64,000 nucleotides of DNA from Betaproteobacteria bacterium (GTDB lineage: Bacteria > Pseudomonadota > Gammaproteobacteria > Burkholderiales > Usitatibacteraceae). A model generated the notes under the pieces. It saw only the letters and a list, made by a program, of their open reading frames with translations, was not told where the DNA came from and did not search any database. The stretch lies in assembly GCA_016720925.1 (NCBI GenBank), contig JADKJR010000001.1, forward strand, positions 434,001 to 498,000. Direction: 5' to 3'. Made by a program: the position numbers and the translations under genes. The stretch's first letter is position 1, and each line of letters opens with the position of its first letter. This document shows, in pieces, positions 27,671 through 36,241 of this stretch.

Positions 27671-28897
27671 CTAGGGCAGAAACGTCACCTCCGTTGCGAT
27701 CAGGTGCCCCGGACCGGCGACCGCCTTCACGCGCACCTGCCGGCCGTTCGCGAGTACTCCCGGCGTGGCGGTAAACGTCGCGGCCGAGGCGTCAATTGCC
27801 TCACCGCGTACCTTGAAACTCGCCGCGGAGACCAGGTCGCTCACGGCGCCCTGTACGGTGTAAACAACCTGATCACCCGCGCCGATCAGGCGAAACTCGC
27901 TGGCGACCAATACACCCGCAAGCTTGCGACCACGAACCTGCACGCGCGCGCCGGGAACCAGCATGCCGGCACCTGCGACCGTGGCATCGACATCCGTGTC
28001 GTTGACGCGGAATCGGCCCGCCGCGCTCACGCTTTGCACCAGTCCATCGAGCGCCAGCACGGTATCGTCGTTGCGCACGGGATTCAGTCCGCCGATTATC
28101 TGTGTGGCATTGAGCGTGTTGCTTGCGGCGTCAAAAGTGCCAATGACACGCACCCGCGCGTTCTCGCCGATCGATGGAATTGGTGGAGCGGGCGACGCGG
28201 CGATACCGGCGACGATCAGTACGGCGCCGTTGGTCGTCACGACAATCCCCGGCAGGTTAAATTGACTGCTGGTCAGCCCGGTTGCCCTGCCCAGTATTTC
28301 GACCGGAGCACCAGCGGCTACCTGCAGGGCAATGATCCGCGTGGCGCTGATAGCGTTTGAGGTTGGCTGGGGCAGGCCATACACCTCAACGCGCGTGCCA
28401 ATGCCAATACGCTCCAGCGAAGAGAATCCCTCCAGTATCGTGTTCTGATCCACCTGCACGGATACCGACAATACTGTCAGCCGCCGCGCCGCCAGATCGA
28501 TACCGGTGACCGGCGCGATTACCGCGCTTTGCGCGTTCAACGTGCGAGCGGTGCCCGTGGACGCGTTTGTCGCGATGGTGCCGCTGGCTTCCGTGATCAT
28601 TCCCAGCCGGGTCTCGGCAATCGGCCGCGGCAATTGTGCATTGATCTGAAGCAGGGCGGACGAATCGTCCATCGAGGTACCGCCGATGCCGGTCGGTCCG
28701 AGCGAGGTGATCGGACCGCTTGCGGCAAACAGTTCTTCCGGCGGTGGCGCCACGCCGGTGCCATTGGAGCCGGTCTTGGTTTCGCCGCCGCCGCACTGTG
28801 TCAGCAACATTGTCAATATCACGGCCAGCAGGCACCGGCTGGATAGACCTGAAAGGAAAAGGTCGAGCGGAAAAGTCAATCGCATACGCATCATCAT
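27671..28897 (-). CDS. DUF5666-repeat lipoprotein
   Basis: 408 residues. Lipobox LLTQC after a hydrophobic leader, then low-complexity GGGETKTGSNGTG. The body is a string of beta-rich units of about 65-75 residues with alternating phrases such as GRATGLTSSQFNLPGIVVTT, GTFDAASNTLNATQI, VQSVSAAGRFRVNDTDVDAT, GAVSDLVSAASFKVRGEAID: at least four OB-like DUF5666 repeats. Outer-membrane or periplasmic surface protein of unknown role. ATG overlaps the DUF6502 stop (ATGATG region). Confidence 0.8.
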   Translation of the reverse strand: MMMRMRLTFPLDLFLSGLSSRCLLAVILTMLLTQCGGGETKTGSNGTGVAPPPEELFAASGPITSLGPTGIGGTSMDDSSALLQINAQLPRPIAETRLGMITEASGTIATNASTGTARTLNAQSAVIAPVTGIDLAARRLTVLSVSVQVDQNTILEGFSSLERIGIGTRVEVYGLPQPTSNAISATRIIALQVAAGAPVEILGRATGLTSSQFNLPGIVVTTNGAVLIVAGIAASPAPPIPSIGENARVRVIGTFDAASNTLNATQIIGGLNPVRNDDTVLALDGLVQSVSAAGRFRVNDTDVDATVAGAGMLVPGARVQVRGRKLAGVLVASEFRLIGAGDQVVYTVQGAVSDLVSAASFKVRGEAIDASAATFTATPGVLANGRQVRVKAVAGPGHLIATEVTFLP

Positions 28898-29712
28898 TCG
28901 CCCTTTTTATCTGCGTAGAAAAACATGCCGACCCGGATGCGCATGTCGCCTTCGCGTCCGGCATCGGCATCAGCTTTTTCGGCGGTGATTGCCTGTTCGA
29001 TGGTTTCGTCGTGCACACGCTGCCACTGCAATTGCGCTTGTTTTGCGAGTGCCGCAACCGAGTCAGCCGATAGCTCATCGGAGAATACCGAGCGCTCCAG
29101 GAATTGTGGTTGCGGCGCAAGCACATTGGTCACGGCGGCATTGGCGTGATCTTCGAGGTTTTCACCCAGCGGCAGAAGCCGATCGTCGAAACTGCGCTGG
29201 GTGAGAAATGCTTTTGCGTTCAAATGTACAAAGCCTTCCGCGTCCTCGGTCGCGTAACCCAGGCGTTCCAGTTCTTCCAGCACTGCTGCCGGCCGATGGT
29301 CGAGTGTGATGGAACGCACCAGATCGTCGAATGAGGCCTGCCTTCCCGTAGTGCGGCGCGGCAGCGGCTTGGGATTGCCATCACGATCGCGCCAGCGGCG
29401 CACGCTGCGCCAGACGGCGTGCGTGGCCGAGGCAAACGACGCCATGTCTTCGGGTCTTTTGTCCCCGGCTGCCTCGGTCAGGCGGCGAATTTCCTTGCGA
29501 TTCAGTCCTGTCAGGAGCGAGAGCCGGGTGCCGGTAGCGTCGTCATCGGCAAAATGCTGCCGGGCGGTATTCACATAGACGCGCTTCAACAGTTCGTTCG
29601 TCACCTGAAAGGAAACGCCGCGTGTAATCAGCAGCCGCACGATCGGCCCGAGCACGCGCGCAATCGTGTCGAGCAGATTGCGGGTGCGCTGATTTTCAGG
29701 GGATTCGGGCAT
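28894..29712 (-). CDS. DUF6502 family protein
   Basis: 272 residues from the ATG opening MPESPENQRTRN. Matches the DUF6502 pattern: helical N-terminus ARVLGPIVRLLITRGVSFQV, LLKRVYVNTARQHF, GLNRKEIRRLT (a possible helix-turn-helix), HAVWRSVRRWRDRDGNPKPL and LERLGYATEDAEGFVHL. The HTH-like LTGLNRKEIRRL makes DNA binding conceivable. Coupled to the DUF5666 gene, a pairing seen repeatedly in betaproteobacteria. A palindrome 22 bases upstream recurs in front of the divergent gene. Confidence 0.75.
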   Translation of the reverse strand: MPESPENQRTRNLLDTIARVLGPIVRLLITRGVSFQVTNELLKRVYVNTARQHFADDDATGTRLSLLTGLNRKEIRRLTEAAGDKRPEDMASFASATHAVWRSVRRWRDRDGNPKPLPRRTTGRQASFDDLVRSITLDHRPAAVLEELERLGYATEDAEGFVHLNAKAFLTQRSFDDRLLPLGENLEDHANAAVTNVLAPQPQFLERSVFSDELSADSVAALAKQAQLQWQRVHDETIEQAITAEKADADAGREGDMRIRVGMFFYADKKGE

Positions 29713-29734
29713 CAGGACGGCTTTGGTGGCGGTG

Positions 29735-29749
29735 CGGGAATTATTCCCG
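29735..29749. promoter_or_regulatory. Palindromic operator-like site, DUF6502 side
   Basis: CGGGAATTATTCCCG, a 15-bp perfect palindrome with central T, 22 bases upstream of the DUF6502 ATG. Related to the two palindromes at 29899-29951 on the other side of the divergent intergenic region. Confidence 0.55.
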
Positions 29750-29898
29750 TGCCGCGGCGCGAATGCAAATTGAACAGCAAAAGAACGATGCGGGACACGA
29801 ACTGGTCGCGCCGCGGCGACGGCGTTTTGATTGTGTGGCCAGCGCGACAGGAAGTGCAATGGAATCGCCAATTTCAGGACACTTGCTTTATTTTATAA

Positions 29899-29951
29899 AT
29901 GCGGGAATAATTCCCGCATCAACAGAATATTGCATTCCCGGCGGGAATGCA
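29899..29951. promoter_or_regulatory. Two tandem 21-bp palindromes before the secreted paralogue pair
   Basis: Palindrome A 29899-29919 (arm ATGCGGGAAT, central A) and palindrome B 29931-29951 (arm TGCATTCCCG, central G). Both are perfect; centres are 32 bases apart, about three helical turns. B is the same half-site in opposite order. They end 13 bases before the ATG of the downstream gene, beyond its GGAG ribosome site, so binding there would block transcription or initiation. Confidence 0.6.
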
Positions 29952-29963
29952 AAGGAGACGATC

Positions 29964-30791
29964 ATGGCGGGACGATTTTCAGGATTGGTGAAGCCGGTAG
30001 CGTGGTTGCCGGCATTGGTGGCGCTGGGCGTGCTGGCGTGGGCGCCTGCCGCGCGGCCGCAGGCGCCGCCACTGATATTTCCCGAGCGCGTGTCGAAGGT
30101 GACTGTGACGCCTGCCGTGGCCGATACCGGCGTCGCACGCGAGATCAGGATTACCGGCACCTGGGCCGGGTGCTGGCCGGTCGGCGCAAGGGTGGCCGGT
30201 GCCGGCCTGGTGCGCCAGTCGACGCTGGTCGTGCAACTGGTGTTGCCCATGACCCTGATGCCTTGCCCGCTCACGTTTCAACCCTATACCGTCACCACGA
30301 CTTACACGCCCGGCGAACGCGGCATCTCGCGGCTGCTGGTGCTCAATGTCGACGGAGATTTCCTCGGCGAGGCGCTGCTGGATACGCGTGCGGCCAGTGA
30401 CGATCGTTCCGCGTTCAACATCACCGGCATGTGGTACGACCCGCAATCAAACGGCTCCGGGCTCACCTTCGTGCATAGCCGCGTCAACGACAATGCGGTG
30501 TTCGGCACCTGGTACGTCTATGACAGCTCGGGCAAGCCGCGCTGGTACACGATCCAGGATGCGGTGTGGAAATCGCAGGGCAGGGTGATGGAAGGCTGGC
30601 TGTATCAGACCTCCGCCGTGGCGAACTGTTCGCTGCTCTTCATCTACGGCTGTCCCGCGAGCATCGACTTGCTGGTGGTGGTGGGACGTGCGCGCGTCAC
30701 CATCACCGGCAACGGGACAGCGACGGTCGAGGCCCTGACCACTGGTGGCACGGTGATTTTCTCGTCCAATGTCATTCGAGCGGAGATATGA
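29964..30791 (+). CDS. Secreted protein with GMWYDP repeat (paralogue A)
   Basis: 275 residues from the ATG after AAAGGAG. Signal peptide (VAWLPALVALGVLAWAPAA), an N-terminal beta domain with two cysteine sites (GTWAGCWPVGA, LMPCPLTFQPY), then ITGMWYDPQSNGSGLTFVHS and VFGTWYVYDSSGKPRWYTIQ. That last block resembles the G-x-W-W/Y-N/D-P...T-W-F/Y-x-Y-D repeat in many secreted proteins of beta- and gammaproteobacteria; function unknown. Stop overlaps the ATG of the next, homologous gene. Confidence 0.72.
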   Translation: MAGRFSGLVKPVAWLPALVALGVLAWAPAARPQAPPLIFPERVSKVTVTPAVADTGVAREIRITGTWAGCWPVGARVAGAGLVRQSTLVVQLVLPMTLMPCPLTFQPYTVTTTYTPGERGISRLLVLNVDGDFLGEALLDTRAASDDRSAFNITGMWYDPQSNGSGLTFVHSRVNDNAVFGTWYVYDSSGKPRWYTIQDAVWKSQGRVMEGWLYQTSAVANCSLLFIYGCPASIDLLVVVGRARVTITGNGTATVEALTTGGTVIFSSNVIRAEI

Positions 30792-31642
30792 CCATGAAGA
30801 TCTTCCGCCTGGATGCGCTTTTACCATTGCCGCGGTCACGCTGCGTGCGCGGCGCGCACGTGGTCCATGCCTGTGCGCGCTTCCTGCTCATGATATTCGT
30901 CGCAGGAATGTCCGGCCTCGCGGCCGCGCAGGCCAATATTTCCGTGAACTTCGACATCGTTCCCGTGGCCGCGGGTGCCGGCGTGCCAAGGCAAATTGCC
31001 GTGAGCCTGTTTTGGCCCTCCGGGTGCCTGCCGCGTGGCGCGTCGGTGATCGGTACCGAAATCGCCCGCAAGCGGACCTTTACCATCCGGCTCGACGGCA
31101 ACCTGCAGGATGTCCAGCGTTGCGGTGATTTGATCGTCACCTACCGCACAACCGTCAGCTTCACGCCGGACAATGAAGGCGACTTGCGCGCCCTTGTGGT
31201 AATGGATGACGGCGTGTACGTGGGCGAAACCACGCTTCACACGCGTGCCGCGAACAGCAATCGCGCCCAATACGATCTCACCGGCATGTGGTACGACCCC
31301 ACCACGTTCGGCTCCGGCATGACGTTCGTTCACGGTTTCACGGGAAGCGATACCGTGTTCGGCACCTGGTATGTCTACGACGGACAGGGTGCGCCGCGCT
31401 GGTACACCATCCAGGGCGTGCAGTGGATCGCAGGCGGGCTGCAGGCAGTTGGGCAGCTCTATTGGACCAATGCAAGTTCGGTGGTGTGCTTGCCGCCTTT
31501 CACCGGTTGTCCGGTCGCGTTTTCATCGGTGACGTCGATCGCGCAAGTGAGCATCGTGATGCAGGGCCCGAACAGCGCGCGCATCATCGCGCTGAACCCG
31601 CAAGGCGTGCTGGTCACCAATCTCATCCGATCCATCTTCTAG
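30788..31642 (+). CDS. Secreted protein with GMWYDP repeat (paralogue B)
   Basis: 284 residues (ATG 30788; ATG 30794 also possible). Long N-terminal segment before a hydrophobic core ARFLLMIFVAGMSGLAAAQA. Same domain order as its upstream paralogue: FWPSGCLPRGASVIG with Cys, DVQRCGDLIVTYRTTVSF, LTGMWYDPTTFGSGMTFVHG and VFGTWYVYDGQGAPRWYTIQ. Roughly half the aligned positions agree, indicating an old tandem duplication. ATGA overlap with paralogue A. Confidence 0.72.
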   Translation: MTMKIFRLDALLPLPRSRCVRGAHVVHACARFLLMIFVAGMSGLAAAQANISVNFDIVPVAAGAGVPRQIAVSLFWPSGCLPRGASVIGTEIARKRTFTIRLDGNLQDVQRCGDLIVTYRTTVSFTPDNEGDLRALVVMDDGVYVGETTLHTRAANSNRAQYDLTGMWYDPTTFGSGMTFVHGFTGSDTVFGTWYVYDGQGAPRWYTIQGVQWIAGGLQAVGQLYWTNASSVVCLPPFTGCPVAFSSVTSIAQVSIVMQGPNSARIIALNPQGVLVTNLIRSIF

Positions 31643-32045
31643 TCACGCGCCTGCCGGTGCGTGCGTACCGGGACCGCCGCGGGCCAGCCCCCCGAGCTTC
31701 ACACCCCTGAAGCCGGGCATGGCTGGCCCGGCCGGGCGGCTACAGGTAAGCCCAGGCAAGAGCGGGCACGAGCGCCGCGATGCCCCGCAATCCAACGTAA
31801 TCCAACGCATTCCGTCGCATTCCCGCTATCCGCGAGGCGGCTTGATTGCCGGAAATGCACGTCCATCCCATAGGCAAAACCCTAGTATTGGCGGGCATTT
31901 CAGGCATTTTTTGGCCCGGAACGCCCGTATTTATTAGGCCTGCAAACTTTTAATGTTTCACATGAGGTTTCACACCATTTCCAGGTGCGTTTTAGCGCTT
32001 TAACCCCTTGTTTTTACGTGCAAATCAGAACTAAATAAAATAGTG
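31643..32045. other. Non-coding stretch upstream of the nrdA promoter
   Basis: No credible gene. Contains GC-rich, repeat-like text (CCCGGCCGGGCGG near 31728) and then an AT-rich run with TTTCACATGAGGTTTCACA at about 31960-31978, a direct repeat of TTTCACA. Upstream control sites of nrdA are possible. Confidence 0.4.
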
Positions 32046-32109
32046 TTGCATTTTCTTTAAAGCGCACGATATAGTGCTGCCTGACCCACAGGAACACTAG
32101 ATGTTGTGT
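32046..32109 (+). promoter_or_regulatory. nrdA promoter with NrdR boxes
   Basis: -35 TTGCAT (32046-32051), 18-base spacer, -10 TATAGT (32070-32075). Downstream, ACACTAGATGTTGTGT (32094-32109) matches the 16-bp NrdR box (ACAC-N8-GTGT). A weaker palindromic box GCACGATATAGTGC (32064-32077) overlaps the -10; centre spacing is about 31 bases, the three-turn spacing known for paired NrdR sites. Repression of ribonucleotide reductase by NrdR is therefore expected. Confidence 0.7.
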
Positions 32110-32113
32110 GGGT

Positions 32114-32122
32114 TGTGGATAC
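32114..32122. promoter_or_regulatory. Candidate DnaA box in the nrdA leader
   Basis: TGTGGATAC, eight of nine bases of the DnaA box in reverse orientation, just after the NrdR box. DnaA control of nrdAB is known in E. coli. The leader of about 240 bases to the nrdA ATG also has a CACGGTG/CACCGTG pair around 32157-32197 that could fold. Confidence 0.4.
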
Positions 32123-32322
32123 TTCTGTTCCTAATTCCTGTATGAGATCGGGACGCACGGTGGAAAACCTGTTGGCAAGTTTTTTCAACGCACCGTGTTC
32201 GGCAGCCGATGTGTTTCGGACGCACATTGGATTATTGCCGCCAGGAAGCCCCGCATCAGCTTTGGCTACCTGCATAAGTAGTTGAAATCATTAAAAAAGA
32301 CGCCCCCTAGGAGACCCTACCC

Positions 32323-35256
32323 ATGCGACTTGCATCCGATATCAATCCGGCGAATCCCGCAATTGGCCTGACCGCAGCATCTGTGAGTAACTCGAATACC
32401 GATTCCGCCGAATCGCGCTACTCGGACTACAAGATTATTCGTCGCAATGGCTCCGTCGGGCCGTTTGAACCCAACAAGATTGCCGTTGCCATGACGAAGG
32501 CGTTTATCGCCGTCAATGGCGGGCAGGAAGCGGCCAGCGCGCGCATGCGCGACATGGTGCAGCAATTGACCGCGGCTGTCGTGAACGCGCTGATTCGCCA
32601 CAAACCTTCAGGCGGCACATTTCATATCGAGGAAGTGCAGGACCAAGTCGAACTCTCGCTGATGCGCAGTGGTGCCCATGAAGTGGCGCGCCATTACGTG
32701 CTGTATCGCGAAAAGCGCACCGCAGAACGCGCGGCCGAGCGCGCGGCGAAGGTGTCCGACGCGGTGGCCGGTGAAGTGGCCGGCATCAACGTCACCATCA
32801 ATGGCGGCCATCGTCCGCTGGATGTGCTGGCGCTATCCACGCTGATCGAAGCGGCGTGCGACGGGCTCGGCGAATACGTGAACCCGAAGCAGATCCTCGA
32901 AGCCACGCTGCGTGACCTGTACGACGGCGTGCCGCAGGAGGAAGTATTCAAGGCCGCCACCATGGCCGCACGCGCGCTGATCGAAAAAGATCCGGCGTAC
33001 ACCAAAGTCTCCTCGCGCCTGCTGATGCATTCGATCCGCAAGGAAATCCTCGGCGAAGAAGTGATGCCGTCCGACATGGCCCTGCGCTACGCGGAATATT
33101 TCCCCGGCTACATCAAGCGCGGCATCGCCGCCGAATTGCTCGATGAACGCATGGCGCAGTACGACCTGAAAAAACTCGGCAATGCGCTGAATGCCGAGCG
33201 CGACAACCAGTTCACGTACCTCGGTCTGCAAACGCTGTATGACCGCTATTTCATTCACATTGAAGAGCAACGCATCGAATTGCCGCAGGCGTTCTACATG
33301 CGTGTCGCGATGGGCCTCGCATTGAACGAAGTGGAACGCGAAGCGCGCGCCATCGAGTTCTACAACGTGCTGTCCACGTTCGATTTCATGTCCTCGACGC
33401 CAACCTTGTTCAATTCCGGCACGCGTCGTTCACAGCTCTCGTCTTGCTACCTCACCACGGTGGCCGACGATCTTGATGGCATTTACGAAGCGCTGAAAGA
33501 AAACGCATTGCTCTCCAAGTTTGCCGGCGGCCTCGGCAACGACTGGACACCGGTGCGCGCGCTCGGCTCGCACATCAAAGGTACCAATGGCAAGTCGCAG
33601 GGGGTCGTGCCGTTCCTGAAGGTAGTGAACGATACGGCGGTGGCGGTCAATCAGGGCGGCAAACGAAAAGGCGCCGTTTGCGCTTACCTGGAAACATGGC
33701 ATCTCGATATCGAAGAATTCCTCGAGCTGCGCAAAAATACCGGTGATGACCGCCGCCGTACGCACGATATGAATACCGCGAACTGGATTCCGGATCTGTT
33801 CATGCGCCGCGTGATGGAAGGCGGCGACTGGACCCTGTTCTCGCCGTCCAACTGTCCGGACCTGCACGACAAATTCGGCAAGGCATTCGAGATCGCCTAT
33901 ACCGGCTACGAAGCCAAGGCCGCACGCGGCGAAATGAAGCTGTTCAAGACGGTGCCGGCGCTGACCCTGTGGCGCAAGATGCTGTCGATGCTGTTCGAAA
34001 CCGGCCACCCATGGATCACGTTCAAGGACCCGTGCAACGTCCGTTCGCCGCAGAATCACATCGGCGTCGTGCACAGCTCCAACCTCTGCACCGAGATCAC
34101 GCTTAATACCAACGAAAGCGAAATTGCGGTCTGCAACCTGGGCTCGGTGAACCTCGTCAATCATATGAAAGACGATGGCAAGGGCGCGCGCACACTCGAT
34201 CACGTGAAATTGAAGAGCACCATCGCCACCGCGATGCGGATGCTCGATAACGTCATCGACATCAATTACTACGCCGTCAAGAAAGCGCGCGATTCCAATC
34301 TCAAGCATCGTCCGGTCGGCCTCGGCATCATGGGCTTCCAGGATTGCCTGCACGAAATCCGCGTCCCGTATGCTTCCAGCGCGGCGGTGGCATTTGCCGA
34401 CACCAGCATGGAAGCCGTGTGTTACTACGCCTATTGGGCCTCGACCGAACTGGCCGAGGAACGCGGCCGCTATTCCACATTCAAAGGCTCGCTGTGGGAT
34501 CGCGGCATCCTCCCGCAGGATTCGCTGAACCTGTTGCGCGAAGAGCGCGGCGGCTATGTCGAAGTCGATATGTCCTCGACGATGGATTGGGACATTCTGC
34601 GCAATCGCATCAAGCAATACGGCATGCGCAATTCCAATTGCATCGCCATTGCGCCGACAGCCACCATCTCCAACATCATCGGTGTCTCGGCATGTATCGA
34701 GCCGACGTATCAAAACCTGTTCGTGAAATCCAACCTCTCCGGCGAATTCACGGTGGTGAACGATTACCTGGTGCGTGACCTGAAATCCCGCGGCCTGTGG
34801 GACGAAGTGATGGTCGCCGACATCAAGTATTTCGACGGCAGCCTCGGAAAAATCGATCGCATCCCGCAGGACTTGCGCGAGCTTTACGCGACCGCGTTCG
34901 AAGTCGATACGAGCTGGGTCATCGAAGCCGCGTCACGTCGCCAGAAATGGATCGACCAGGCGCAATCGCTCAATATCTACATGGCGGGCGCATCGGGCAA
35001 GAAGCTCGATGACACCTACAAGCTTGCCTGGCTGCGTGGCCTCAAAACGACCTACTACCTGCGCACGCTTTCCGCGTCCTCGGCCGAGAAATCGACCGGT
35101 CGTGGTGGAGAACTGAATTCAGTGCCGATCTCGGGTGGGATGACTGGCATGGGCGCAAGCGCGGTTTATGCAGGCGAAGGCGGCATGGGCGAAGGCGCGG
35201 CGGAAGGTGCGAAGTTCTGCTCGATCGACAATCCTGAGTGTGAAGCCTGTCAATAG
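32323..35256 (+). CDS. nrdA: Class Ia ribonucleoside-diphosphate reductase, alpha subunit
   Basis: 977 residues. Reduces NDPs to dNDPs; holds the active site and allosteric sites. N-terminal ATP-cone (KIIRRNGSVGPFEPNKIAVAM, about residues 36-125) is followed by a second region of similar size before the core, as in the long beta/gammaproteobacterial NrdA with tandem cones. Core: STPTLFNSGTRRSQLSSCYL with an active-site Cys, NLCTEITLNTNESEIAVCNLGSVNL with the radical-site Asn-x-Cys-x-Glu pattern, and C-terminal redox cysteines FCSIDNPECEACQ. The beta subunit gene lies 1.5 kb downstream, separated by small genes. Start at ATG 32323 after CCTAGGAGACC. Confidence 0.97.
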   Translation: MRLASDINPANPAIGLTAASVSNSNTDSAESRYSDYKIIRRNGSVGPFEPNKIAVAMTKAFIAVNGGQEAASARMRDMVQQLTAAVVNALIRHKPSGGTFHIEEVQDQVELSLMRSGAHEVARHYVLYREKRTAERAAERAAKVSDAVAGEVAGINVTINGGHRPLDVLALSTLIEAACDGLGEYVNPKQILEATLRDLYDGVPQEEVFKAATMAARALIEKDPAYTKVSSRLLMHSIRKEILGEEVMPSDMALRYAEYFPGYIKRGIAAELLDERMAQYDLKKLGNALNAERDNQFTYLGLQTLYDRYFIHIEEQRIELPQAFYMRVAMGLALNEVEREARAIEFYNVLSTFDFMSSTPTLFNSGTRRSQLSSCYLTTVADDLDGIYEALKENALLSKFAGGLGNDWTPVRALGSHIKGTNGKSQGVVPFLKVVNDTAVAVNQGGKRKGAVCAYLETWHLDIEEFLELRKNTGDDRRRTHDMNTANWIPDLFMRRVMEGGDWTLFSPSNCPDLHDKFGKAFEIAYTGYEAKAARGEMKLFKTVPALTLWRKMLSMLFETGHPWITFKDPCNVRSPQNHIGVVHSSNLCTEITLNTNESEIAVCNLGSVNLVNHMKDDGKGARTLDHVKLKSTIATAMRMLDNVIDINYYAVKKARDSNLKHRPVGLGIMGFQDCLHEIRVPYASSAAVAFADTSMEAVCYYAYWASTELAEERGRYSTFKGSLWDRGILPQDSLNLLREERGGYVEVDMSSTMDWDILRNRIKQYGMRNSNCIAIAPTATISNIIGVSACIEPTYQNLFVKSNLSGEFTVVNDYLVRDLKSRGLWDEVMVADIKYFDGSLGKIDRIPQDLRELYATAFEVDTSWVIEAASRRQKWIDQAQSLNIYMAGASGKKLDDTYKLAWLRGLKTTYYLRTLSASSAEKSTGRGGELNSVPISGGMTGMGASAVYAGEGGMGEGAAEGAKFCSIDNPECEACQ

Positions 35257-35263
35257 AGAAACT

Positions 35264-35347
35264 GTCGCCCCGGATTTAGTCCGGGGCCCAATTTTGCTAG
35301 CGCGCTACACCGACCGAACTTGGGTCCCGGACTAAATCCGGGACGAC
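35264..35347. repeat. Dispersed intergenic inverted repeat downstream of nrdA
   Basis: Two inverted arms of about 28 bases, each itself a hairpin: CCCGGATTTAGTCCGGG on the left and CCCGGACTAAATCCGGG on the right. Starts eight bases after the nrdA stop. It could act as a transcript 3'-end or processing element between nrdA and the following genes. Confidence 0.6.
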
Positions 35348-35424
35348 AGGCAAATACAGCAGCTAATGCAGCACGACATGCAGCACCACTTTTTTTCACC
35401 CACCCAAAAGAAGAGGAAAAGCCA

Positions 35425-35652
35425 ATGCAATTTCACATCTTCCAGGATGCAAAACTTGAATGGCGCTGGCAGCTCTCGAATGACGAGGGCAAGATGGTGG
35501 CCGATTCCGGCGACGGGTATCGCGACAAGGATGCCTGCCTGGATTCCATTTCAGCGGTGAAAGCATCCGACGAAGCCATCGTGCTGGAGAACGTCACCAG
35601 CCTGATGGATACCGAGCTGTTGTCGATGCCGGGCCTTTTTCGCAAACACTAA
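35425..35652 (+). CDS. YegP/DUF1508 family protein (single repeat, first copy)
   Basis: 75 residues: MQFHIFQDAKLEWRWQLSND, then GDGYRDKDACLDSISAVKAS. The F-x-I/V-F/Y-x-D...W-R-W-x-L opening and the x-Y-x-x-K-x-x-C-x-x-x-I motif are those of DUF1508 (YegP). Start at the ATG after AAGAGGAAAAGCCA. Upstream in-frame codons run into the repeat and are discounted. Role unknown; one of three DUF1508 proteins within 4 kb. Confidence 0.8.
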   Translation: MQFHIFQDAKLEWRWQLSNDEGKMVADSGDGYRDKDACLDSISAVKASDEAIVLENVTSLMDTELLSMPGLFRKH

Positions 35653-35671
35653 CAAATCACGAGGAGTCATC

Positions 35672-36187
35672 ATGGGTCTGATGAGTTTTATGAAGGAAGC
35701 CGGACAGAAACTGTTCGGCCACAAGGAAGCCGAAGCCGCGCAAAAGCAGGCAGACGCCGCGCCCGACAATGAAGCCGCCAAGGCAAAACTGGAAGAGCTG
35801 AACAAGAACGCCGCCACGGCGATCATCGATTACATCCACTCGCAGGAGCTTGATGCCAATGCGCTCGATGTGATGTTCGATGCCGCCGAATCCACCGTGA
35901 ACGTTTACGGCGTGGCGCCAGACCAGGAAACGAAAGAAAAAATCCTGCTCTGCTGCGGAAACGTCGCCGGGGTCGCGCATGTGAACGACAAGATGGAAGT
36001 CGAAGACCCGGAACCCGAAGCGCAGTTCCACGAAGTCGTGAGCGGCGACAACCTGTCGAAGATCGCCAAGAAATTCTATGGCGATGCCAACAAGTACCCG
36101 GTGATTTTTGAAGCCAACAAACCGATGCTGACGCATCCGGACAAGATTTATCCCGGCCAGGTTTTGCGGATTCCGCCACTCGAGTAA
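35672..36187 (+). CDS. kbp: BON-LysM protein, Kbp/YgaU-like
   Basis: 171 residues, cytoplasmic (no signal peptide). N-terminal helical part (LMSFMKEAGQKLFGHKEAEA), a BON-like domain (AIIDYIHSQELDANALDVMF ... ILLCCGNVAGVAHVNDKMEV) and a C-terminal LysM (HEVVSGDNLSKIAKKFYGDA ... KIYPGQVLRIPPLE). This is the domain order of E. coli Kbp (YgaU), a potassium-binding stress protein. Two extra residues in the BON region are cysteines (CC), not usual for Kbp. GAGGAG-type ribosome site precedes the ATG. Confidence 0.88.
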   Translation: MGLMSFMKEAGQKLFGHKEAEAAQKQADAAPDNEAAKAKLEELNKNAATAIIDYIHSQELDANALDVMFDAAESTVNVYGVAPDQETKEKILLCCGNVAGVAHVNDKMEVEDPEPEAQFHEVVSGDNLSKIAKKFYGDANKYPVIFEANKPMLTHPDKIYPGQVLRIPPLE

Positions 36188-36241
36188 TCCACGCGGCGGC
36201 AGCAGAGAGTTCGAATCTTTCCCACGAACGGTGAGGTCATC

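Noticed and set aside
29763..29963. N-terminal extension of the secreted paralogue A
   Set aside because: It would translate the palindromic operator sites; ATG 29964 has a ribosome site and signal peptide.
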